From contig CM051455.1 in the NCBI GenBank assembly GCA_028274465.1, forward strand, positions 108,002,942-108,066,941: a stretch of 64,000 nucleotides of DNA, given 5' to 3'. Under the pieces are notes generated by a model, which worked only from the letters and a program-made list of their open reading frames with translations, did no database searches and had not been told where the DNA came from. Positions within the stretch are counted from its first letter, which is position 1, and each line of letters starts with the position of its first letter. The position numbers and the translations under genes are program-made. Positions 48,151-57,201 of the stretch are shown here, piece after piece. Source of the DNA: Plantago ovata (lineage: Eukaryota > Streptophyta > Magnoliopsida > Lamiales > Plantaginaceae).

Positions 48151-51100
48151 TTAACGAGTGCGACTATCAGTGAATTCAGTGACCGGGGTGGTCGCGCTTG
48201 CAGCTCCTCGCACAGTGCTCATTTCAGGGCCTTCAGCGTTGTCTCGCTCCAGAGCCTGAGCCTCTTCGATAGCCTTCTCATACATGGTCAGCTCTGGCTC
48301 GACGAAGTTGGCTGCCCTCCCGAGGACCGGATCACTCAACTTTACCCAAGCAGCGTTCCGAAGAGCTGCCTTCTCGAACGGATAGATTATCCCGCTCCTT
48401 AAGCACTCGGGCACCCAGGCGGGAAGGTAAGCTGGCTTGCTAGGATATGGAACTTCAGGGTCGGTCACCAGCTCACCAAACTCGCACGCCTCGTGCATCT
48501 CCTCGGTAATCTCCTCATCAGGGTAAGGAGTAAGATCCTCGCGCCTTCCAGGATGCAAGTCCTCGCGATCATCAGGATCGAAGTCGTCCGGGAGCAAGTT
48601 GACCCTCTTCAGCTGGCCAACGCAAGAAAAGAAGCCCTCCTCGCGAGACGCCACTTGCACGTCTCTCTGGGCCAGCTTGTAGGTGACCGAGGACATGAAG
48701 TCGCGAGCAGCGGCGACTCGGCTTCCCTTCAGAAAGGACAGGACGCTGGCCTTGAACTTTTCCATGCAAATGGATAAAGTAGCATAGGCACCCTTGAAGC
48801 TCTTGCTCCTCGACTTCTCCCGGGACAGCTCCTTCTCGAGCTCGTCCACCTTGATTTTCAGCTTCCCGGCCTCAGCCTCCGAGACCTTGGCTTTAGACTC
48901 TGAAGCAGCAAGCTTCTTCTCAAGGTCCTCGATCACGACCCCTATGTCGGCTTTGTCAGCAGCAACTTGGCCATAAGCCTCCTTCAAGTGCTCGAGCTGC
49001 AAAAGGAAGACACAGTTAGCGAGGAGGAAAAAATTTTTATATACTTAGAAAAATTTACAACAGAGAATAAAGGAGAGTACCTGGAGCGAGCACATGCTGA
49101 GCTCGTGCGCCCGGTCAAGGTCGCTCATCTGAACGAGCCGCTTCACTTCATCTCCAGAAGCGGCTACCTTACCCTTCTTGCGGGCAGGCTCATTGTTTCC
49201 TCCCAGATTGAGCTTCCTCGCTCCCTTCTTAGCAGCCGGCCTCTCCGGCCTCTTCTCCGCCTTGATTGTATTTCTGGCCTCCTCCTCGGCCTCTTTAGCC
49301 TCCTTGGCCCTCTTCGCCGCAGCCTCCTCCTCGGCCCTCTTGATGGCCTCCACAGGGTTCTCTCTCGTATCGAGCCCCTCCAGAACTAAAGCATCCCGAT
49401 GATGCGCGGCGTTCCGAGGAGGGGTCAAGTTCAGAGAACCGAGGATCTTCGTTTGTTTGTTGGCCAGCCTCTGCTTTCTCCTCTGTTCCTCCTTCGTGGC
49501 TAAAGTCTTCGACATTATCCACTGGAACCAATAAGCTGCAGGATAATAAACACAAGTCAGTATGATCGAGGAGCAATAAAAATAGACGAGGAATGGAAAA
49601 AAGCGAGGACAGTACAAACAAATAAAGCAAGCAAAGAAAAAAAAAATATACAAGTGCAAAGCGAAGAAAAAATACAAAGACATATTACCGAAGAGGACTT
49701 TTTTTGTATATCGGTTCCCGATATACCCTGTGTACGCATAAGGCGAAAGGCCCGCCAAAAACGGAAGTGGCTGGAGGACCAACCCCCAGTAGAAGTACTT
49801 CTCGGGATGGGGTCCCCGATTTTGATCCTCGAGCTCCACGACCCACGGATCGGACTCCTCGGGTAATGGATGCTTGTCTGCTATCTTCCCTCTGAACATG
49901 AGTTTGGGTACTCCCCACTCCATCTCCTCCTCGGTCATGTTAGGCAACTTCCTCTTCCTGATGTAGAAGTACCTATGAAACCATTTGTAGCCCGAGGAGC
50001 TGGGAGCGTCCATGATGAAGCCCAACCCTGGCCGAGTGTTGAAATAATAGAAGTACTTGTTCCCGGAGCTCATCGAGACTCGGAACAACTGGTTGAAGAT
50101 GTGGAAATTCAGCTCGATCCCCTTCTTCATGCAAAAGACTCCAAAACATACCAAGGTGCCAAAGGCACTTGGCACCAGCTGCCAAGGAGCGATCCCCAGA
50201 GTGTTGAAGATGTCTCGGAAGGCATCACAGAATGGTAGAATCCATCCTCGATCCAAGCTCAAGCAATGGACAGCCATGTACCCAGGAGGAGCATTGTAAA
50301 AAGTTTGGTCCTCCTTGGGCACGAGGATGTCAAACTTATTCTCAGGAAGAGAATACTTCCATCTAAGTGTGGGGATCTCCTCGACTTTGACAGTAGAAGA
50401 GGTGGTCGGGATAATTCCATCCTCGTTCTTCTCGCCCTGAGGATCGGGGAGGTCTACTGTGCGCGCGCTCTTCGTAAAATTTTTCTCAGCGGCCTTAGTG
50501 GTTTTAGGCCCCGGCTCCTCGACAACCTTTGCCTTCTTGGACTTGCCAGAGCGAGAACGCTTGCTCGCTTTCTTCTTCGCCTTCTTCTTGTCAGCGGCCA
50601 TCTGAGCAAGGCGCATCTCATACTCCTGCTCCTCGAGTGGATTGGGTGCTCGGGTCCCACTCGGAAAAGTGAAATCTATCGTGGTCGGATCGATAGAGTG
50701 GTAGCTAGTCTCCTCCTCGCGTGCGAACCTCTTCGCATCTCTAATGGCCCGTCTTTGCCCTTCCGAGAAGGAAGGAGACCTTGTGCTCGGACCAGCTTCA
50801 TCCCTGTTCGCATCGCCGATCGACAAAGGAACTTCATCATCCTCCTCATCGGTAATAACAGCCCTCCTAGTGGTTTGTGGAGGAAACCTAACCCTCTTCG
50901 AAGGGGGACTAGTCCGAGGAGAGGTAGCTTCATCACCCTCCTCACTCTCCTATTCCGTCTCATCGCTATCGATGATCTGAACGGGAATTGGGGCCTTCCC
51001 GCGTTGGGTCGAGTGTTCACCCTCCTCATAAAGGGCCAAGGCTAACTCCGGCCTCTCCGTGTCATCCATCTCCTCGATCCTGATGTCTGCAGGAGGGACC

Positions 51101-51465
51101 ACATTAACTGCCCCATAGTTACACCCATGGACTTGGGCAGCGCGAGTAATCAACTCCGCGGACACACCAGGGTTTGAGGGACCACCCTCAGCCTCCGTCC
51201 GGTCATCGATAAAGTCATCGTCCTCGGTACGACGCCTCTTACGGGAAACAAGTTGATAGAGATCCTCCTCGCTCTCGGTCTCTTCATCCCCTTCCTCGGC
51301 AGCCTGCTCGCCACCTTGCTCGATCTGAGGCTCATCAGCAGCCTGCTCTATTGTATCATCAAGTAAGGTCGCCGATACGTCTGACGTATCAGGCGACGTA
51401 GTATGGTCGCTCCCATACTCTCCAGCGGCCGATTGGTTCTGACTGTCATCGCTCCTCTCGGACAT
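48151..51465 (-). CDS. G antisense accessory gene with introns (PF04195-like domain)
   Basis: It reads opposite to pol. The amino-terminal region is acidic, with a nuclear-localisation-like KRRRTEDDD. A globular domain at about 49700-50360 (NAPPGYMAVHCLSLDRGW, FGVFCMKKGIELNFHIF, WGVPKLMF) resembles the Pfam family called putative gypsy type transposon. The carboxy-terminal third is coiled-coil-rich (LEKKLAASESKAKVSEAEAG). Splice signals suggest a 5'-UTR intron 52118-51467 (GTAAGT...TTTAG, ATG one base later at 51465), an in-frame intron 49688-49536 (GTAATATG...CCTGCAG) and an intron 49080-48997 (GTACTC...TTTTGCAG). Antisense genes of this kind are known in Tat elements such as maize Grande. 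It reads nearly whole, with about one break. The role is unknown; regulation of sense transcripts is one proposal for Grande. Confidence 0.75.
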
Positions 51466-52684
51466 CCTAAAGGTGGGCAAAGAAGAAGTTAGGATGGTTT
51501 GTGATAGTCCGAGAGGTCCTTTTAGGTATATTCATTACGTTCGACCTCCCGAACGGAGAAAAATCTCAAACGAAAGAAAAGAAGTTACTCTACAGTAAAG
51601 CAAAAGTGGAGCGAGGAGCATACATGGAGCGACCAACTGCTCGACGCATAAGAAAAGCGAACAGCATACCCACATGCATATAAAATAGGCGAAGAGCGAG
51701 CATGCATATATAAAACTCGAAGAGCAACCGAGCGACCAACCGCCCGAAAAGACTTCCTACAGTTGAAGCTACGGCCTTAATCTAAGGAGGAGGCGACAAG
51801 GGGTATGCAGCGAAGAAAATAAAGGCATAAAGAACAGGGACCTACTCCTACGGCCATGCAAATCAAATCGACTCAATTCGATCCCATTAAGGTTCGGTTA
51901 CAGGTCCGTTTACTGTTTATTAGGTCCAAGGCCGTTCTTAGGCCGTCATCCACCGGTAATTATTCAGATAACATCATTCCGGGAAGACGAAATCAAAAAG
52001 GGCGAAACCGAAATATAAAGGGCGAAACCGAGAAACAAAAGAGGAAACCGTAAAGCGAAAGGGCGGGAAATTCAAGGCAAAAAGAGAAGAAATTCAAGGC
52101 AAGTGACAGGAAACTTACTTGTTATTAAGTGGATGAAGGTTTGAAACCGGAAAGGAAGCCGTAAAAGTCGGAAATTCGCCTGAAAACCGGATTCTGCACA
52201 CCGGAAAAGCTCCTCGCGCGTCCCTTGTCTCGATCACTCACACTCGTCGATCACAGAAATTCTCCTCGCTCTCTCTTTTTAGCTATGAATATTCGGATTG
52301 CGAAAGTGTGGAATGACCGGGTGTTGACCTATTTATAGAAGGGTATCTCGGGGATACGAAACGACGCATGCCCTCGCGCCATCCGGACCGACCACGTACC
52401 CAAGATCAACGGCCCAGATTACAGCCACCGGGCGAATTACCCATTTTTCCGTCCACGCTCCCGCTCTGGCGCGGGCACAGTTCCCAATGTCGGAGCGAAT
52501 TACCTAACCACAGTAGACAATTCGCAGCGCGAGCACCACCCTACTCGAGACACACAGAGATAGATCGACGACCATGATCTTTCCTCCTCGAGACAACATT
52601 GAGAAAAATGTTAGAAAAGCAAAAAATCGACGGACACGTGGCAGTGGATCGAGGAGCCGCTCATAGAGATATCTCTCCTCGAGA
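51466..52684 (-). promoter_or_regulatory. Antisense gene promoter, 5' UTR and UTR intron
   Basis: A minus-strand TATA box TATAAATA at 52330-52337 predicts transcription starting near 52300. A short 5' exon would end at 52119 at a consensus GTAAGT donor, and the intron would run to 51467. No coding region lies on the sense strand. The model rests on motif reading only. Confidence 0.6.
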
Positions 52685-53146
52685 TTCCTTTTACACAAGT
52701 ATCTCTCCGCGAGATACGTTCAAAAGAAAAAGCGGCAGGAAGTCATTCCATTCCTTTTACACAAGTATCTCTCCACGAGATACTTTCAAAAGAAAAAGCG
52801 GCAGGAAGTCATTCCATTCCTTTTACACAAGTATCTCTCCGCGAGATACTTTCAAAAGAAAAAGCGGCAGGAAGTCATTCCATTCCTTTTACACAAGTAT
52901 CTCTCCGCGAGATACTTTCAAAAGAAAAAGCGGCAGGAAGTCATTCCATTCCTTTTACACAAGTATCTCTCCGCGAGATACTTTCAAAAGAAAAAGCGGC
53001 AGGAAGTCATTCCTTTCCTTTTACACAAGTATCTCTCCGCGAGATACTTTGCAAACAAAAAGCGGCAGGAAGTCATTCCATTCCTTTTACACAAGTATCT
53101 CTCCGCGAGATACGTTCAAAAGAAGAAGCGGCAGGAAGTCATTCCA
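52685..53146 (+). repeat. Seven 66-bp tandem repeats in G 3' region
   Basis: Units begin at 52685, 52751, 52817, 52883, 52949, 53015 and 53081, each starting TTCCTTTTACACAAG. They are nearly identical, so amplification is recent. Each contains the inverted repeat AGTATCTC-TCCGC-GAGATACT or a one-base loop variant. Because 66 is a multiple of three, a frame stays open through them (52599-53321, repeating SFYTSISPRDTFKRK), but I regard it as incidental. Confidence 0.93.
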
Positions 53147-53401
53147 TTCCACCAAGGAATACTTACCCGGATCCGATCTTTTCCCAGCAAAAATACCTCT
53201 TTTCATACGGTCCGAGCAACGTCTGCTCGCACCCTATAAAAAGGGGGGGGGGGAGGGAGAGATAGGAGGAGGGAAAGATACCGAGGCGCGAATACGGAAA
53301 TCTTTTTTCGCCCACTACTAGTCGAGGCTCTGCTCGACCTCTACTTCAACATAGTTCCTCAACTATCTTCTACAAAGATACTTGGAAACTAGGGGGACAT
53401 A
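53147..53401 (+). other. G 3' untranslated region, poly-G tract and PPT
   Basis: Contains CTATAAAAAG followed by a run of 11-12 G in a purine-only stretch (about 53237-53280), then AT-rich DNA. The PPT AAACTAGGGGGACATA (53386-53401) abuts the 3' LTR. The TATA-like motif 160 bp before the LTR has no clear purpose. Confidence 0.65.
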
Positions 53402-54156
53402 TGTTAGTGTTGAAATATGTCCAGTCCGCATGTACGAACTGGAGCGGTATAAGAGCGCGACAAAGCATCATAGGCCGTCCCTCAAGGGGCACGACCACAC
53501 CCAAGTATGTCACTAAGGTGTGGACCGACCAAACATAGGGTCCGACCATCACTGGGAGGACAACCCTCAAAATAAGCTCCTCACAACGACAAAGCTGCCA
53601 GTGAGCTCGAGGAGCATCTCCGGGCTCGAGGAGACCTTACGTCAGGGTAACGCTCCTTGACAGAAACTAAGCAGGACACTACTCGCATCTTCCACGTACA
53701 AGGAAGGCACGAGGACCCTGAGCGACCAGCCATGGTTGCTCCCTTGGGCCAAGGCCCATGGACCTCCTTAATGGGCCTGGGCCGAGGAAGGCCTCAATCC
53801 TACCCGTACACGTGTCGCGATCCTACACTACCAGAAGTTGAAAGGTCACAAGTATATAAAGGCCTCATTTACTCCTCAACAGTAAGCATTAATAACTCCT
53901 CTCGACCACCACCTTTACTACTCGTACTAGGGAAGCCTCACAACTCCCTACTCGTAAAGTCGCCTCTCCGGTCTGATACCTTACAGACCGGGCAAGAGTC
54001 ACTAACCCCCCCTCCCTCTAATCTATTTCAGGTACGAGGAAGCTACAAGAAGGCTCATTTCCTATCTCAGAGTGATACTACAAGAAGAAGAACTAGAATG
54101 ACTTAGACTAGCGACTTATTGCGAACTTAGAGAGAAATACAAATTACCCTTCAACA
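53402..54156 (+). repeat. G 3' LTR
   Basis: 755 bp, near-identical to 40104-40857, and followed by the GATGT target duplication. Confidence 0.95.
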
Positions 54157-54161
54157 GATGT
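54157..54161. other. G target-site duplication, right (GATGT)
   Basis: Repeats 40099-40103. Copia B LTR sequence resumes directly after it. Confidence 0.93.
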
Positions 54162-55659
54162 CAGCTCTGAATAAGCAGTTGACCTAAGACACGATCCAGG
54201 ATTATGGCTACATAAAAATTGGGATGATAAGTGATTCTGTGAAGGATTCATCTCTCACGTGTAGCACAGGAGAGCACTGCTCATAGTCGTTCATAGTTGT
54301 GATTGGCAAAACCGTTGGCCAGCGTATCAATATTATTATGATGGTCATAATAGATATTGGATTCACCATGCAACTCACTGAAGACGCCCGTGGATGTATT
54401 ATTGGGATAGACACTTCATAGATCCTAGATACATTCGAGCAAGTCAGATGAAGGGACGTTACCAACGCCGCGTTGAGCGCAACAGGCTTCGCAACGAAAG
54501 GGTTTGCTTTGAGAAACCTCTCAAACGTCCTCATGTATTAATATTGCAAATGGAACCGTCTAGGAATTCAATTTTGCCTAGTCTAGGACTTGCTTAATAC
54601 AATGAGGCCCTATGGGTCACACTATGTGGTGATTCAGCTTATCCGAATATCCTTGAAGATGGAATCGCAATTAATTTTTGGAATTAATTGTGATTGATGG
54701 ATTATAATTAATTTGGAATTAATTATAATATTTAGTGACTCAATTAATGATTTGGAATTATTAATTGAATTGGCTAATTAATTGTATTTTATGTAAATAC
54801 AATTAAAGATTATATTTTAGAAATATAATTGAGGTTTGATTTGAAAGGATATGTTAATTTAGAATTAACATATGCACATGGGCAAAATCTACTTGGAGTT
54901 TGAATTGCCTTAGAACTATAAGTGGGTCCTAAAATTGGGACCCACCTATCTCCCGTAGGACATGAGCGCGCGCGCGCGCAAGATGTGGATAGGGGAAGGA
55001 GTTCGACTCCTTCCTCTATTAGAAGTCCAAGGGATAAGTTAGATTTTCCTAATTGAGTTTTAATTTGATTGGGAATGAATCTAGACTTGATATTGGTTTC
55101 CTAGTGCGATAAGAATTAGATTCTTATTCCTTTACGAGGTCTAATTGCTTATGCTTTAGGCTTCTATTGACTACTATATATAGTAGACTATTAGAGAGCT
55201 TTTTCAGGATTCTGAACAATCAATTCTTAGAGAATTATTCTACCCAGTTTTCTTAGAGAAATAAAAAGCTCTCCTCTCCTCTAAAAGCCACGCGCGCGCC
55301 ACCTACCGGAGGAATCGCCGCCCCATCTTCTTGGTCACACAAAGAATATCCTAGCATTCTTTCTAATAGATTGTTCATCCGGGGATACCAACGTTGAGGT
55401 TCTAGGAGCTGGAAACTAACTTTTATTGTCTTGCAGATAATCAAAGTATTGCAGATATCTTCGACTTCGACGAAGGAGAAGATTCACCGGATTATTACGG
55501 AGAATTGGAAGCTGTGCTTGCTTTGGAAGTAAGGTTAGTCTTCTAATTGACGTCTTTACATATATACGGCATATACATAATCCATTAACCTGCATGTTAA
55601 GAAAATTTTTGAAATTCCGCTGCGTACCCTAGGGGTAACTCTGACCGTATTTTCTTATA
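54162..55659 (+). repeat. B 5' LTR, right piece (U3 end, R, U5)
   Basis: Matches 61850-63346. Six AT-rich hairpins lie at 54668-54872, a (CG)n run near 54966-54979, and a palindromic TATA box CTATATATAG at 55174-55183. R and U5 should start near 55210. The LTR ends one base before the primer site. Confidence 0.9.
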
Positions 55660-55660
55660 G

Positions 55661-55676
55661 TGGTATCAGAGCCAGG
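55661..55676 (+). promoter_or_regulatory. B primer-binding site, tRNA-iMet type
   Basis: TGGTATCAGAGCCAGG is the classic Copia site. Confidence 0.92.
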
Positions 55677-57201
55677 TTAATTGATTACGTATATACGTAT
55701 ATATATTGTATGCCTTTGTAGTTTATGTGGATGCAATTGATTCTATGATTAATTCGATTTACAAAAGTTTTGTTTTTATATAAATTTAGAATTTATATTT
55801 TTTCAAAAAAAAAAAATTAAAATATTATATATATTGACCGGGCCGCCTGCGTGACGCAGGCGGCGGGCGCTTGCGGGCACAGGCGCACGGCGCCCGGGTG
55901 CCTGCGGGACGCAGGCACCCACGCCTGCGGACGCAGGCGCCGGGCGCCCGTGGCCGCAAGCACGGTAGGAGACGGGACGGGACTAGGTCCCGTCCCATAT
56001 TTTAATATATATATATTTTTTTGGGTTGGACCCAAAATCGAATTTTTGAAAATTTTGAGGATTGAATTTTATATTTGGAATATAAATATGATTTAATTGT
56101 AATTATTTTTAACTAGAGGGGTTAAATTTAATTAGTATAAAGTTAAAGGACTTATTTGTAATTTATCAATTATTGTTTATTGCAAATTAGTCCTTCTACT
56201 TTTGAATTTTAGATTTAACACCTCCAAGGTTTCAAAATTACAATTAAGTCCTTCGAGTTTTCGAAAATTGCTACTTGGTCAATAGAATTTTCGATTTTTC
56301 AATCTAGTCCAAATTTTCAATTATTTCGTGGAGATTATAAGTATGGGATTATAATTTTCATAATGAAATTATGAAGTCATTTGGCATCCACATAGGCTAC
56401 TACTTGTTTGTTTGCTCGATATGCTATTGTTTGACAATGCATGTTTAAATACCAAGTATTTTACTTTCCGTTCGACCGCTATGCATGCGAGGGTAGGCGG
56501 CGCCCTCTTATATGTCGGACCGCATATTTTATGTATGGGTAGGCGGCACCCATTATGTGCTTGACTGCGTTTAGAACTAGAATGGATAGACGGCATCCAT
56601 TACGTGTAGACCGCTCATGCATGATGGGTAGGCGGCGCCCTTATTTGTTTGTAGATGACTGATAACAACCCTCAAGCGACAAGCCCCAACCAATATAAGT
56701 ACAGAAATATATATATGTATGTATTTCTGAGATGCTTTCCATAGGGTGCTTTAATTCTGAACTTTCATTGCGTTTTCTTGTATTAGCGACCTCGTCTTAC
56801 AGACTCGCAGTGATAGTCAGATTAAAGTAAGCCTATGGTTATGACTTACTGCATATTGTATCTAGTGACCTCGATAGGTACAATATGTAGGGCATCGGGT
56901 TAAATTAGATTTAACAACCAAGAGTTGCGTGACACAATTTGATAGTCCTACCGGTCATATTATGTTGTGCGACCAGCCCCCGTTGGAGTATAGCATAGTA
57001 TGGATTTGGATCTTGGCCACTACGGTAACTTGTTGGACATTACCCGGATGTTTGTTTTGGGGGCAAGCATATGAGAAAATAGTGGGAGCTAAACCGCTAA
57101 AGGACCTTGTTGTTTAGTTATGTTGACTGTGTATTTAGAAATAATATTTCAATAGTTGATTTATTATTTTCGTTCTATATTATTTCTCCTGGAAAACCGA
57201 A
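55677..57201 (+). other. B leader with GC fold-backs and hairpin array
   Basis: 1.5 kb of non-coding RNA leader before gag. A GC-rich block at 55839-55975 carries repeated GCCTGCG...CGCAGGC fold-backs. Four hairpins with loop AGGCGGC lie at 56489-56507, 56535-56553, 56581-56601 and 56624-56642. The rest is AT-rich. B' conserves the whole design. Confidence 0.8.

Larger units (their letters stand above)
40104..54156 (+). mobile_element. G: Tat-lineage Gypsy with antisense gene, nearly whole
   Basis: 14.05 kb, with 754- and 755-bp LTRs and a perfect GATGT target duplication. Parts: 5' LTR, primer site, gag-protease (40945-43848), pol (43868-47338), an antisense accessory gene (48151-51465 with promoter near 52330), seven 66-bp tandem repeats (52685-53146), PPT and 3' LTR. 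A second, archaeal-type RNase H domain in pol, the antisense gene and the repeat-bearing 3' region are all marks of the plant Tat/Ogre lineage. I count about seven to ten LTR differences by eye, or about 99% identity, so it is probably younger than a million years. It looks nearly whole, with one or two breaks. Confidence 0.92.

Noticed and set aside
49557-49739. Hydrophobic run resembling membrane segments on the minus strand
   Set aside because: It coincides with a T-rich intron with good GT and AG signals in the antisense gene, so it is probably not translated.
52685-53146. CRISPR-like array
   Set aside because: Units are contiguous with no unique spacers and lie in a plant Gypsy 3' region.
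54208-54534. 108-residue frame on the minus strand, also at 61896-62222 and partly in B' at 8847-9134
   Set aside because: It is shared because all three are LTRs of one family. The opposite strand is equally open, and the B' version differs in length and end, so coding is not supported.
54660-54880. MITE insertion in the B LTR
   Set aside because: There are many small hairpins, not one terminal inverted repeat pair, and no target duplication is seen. All three LTR copies share the block.
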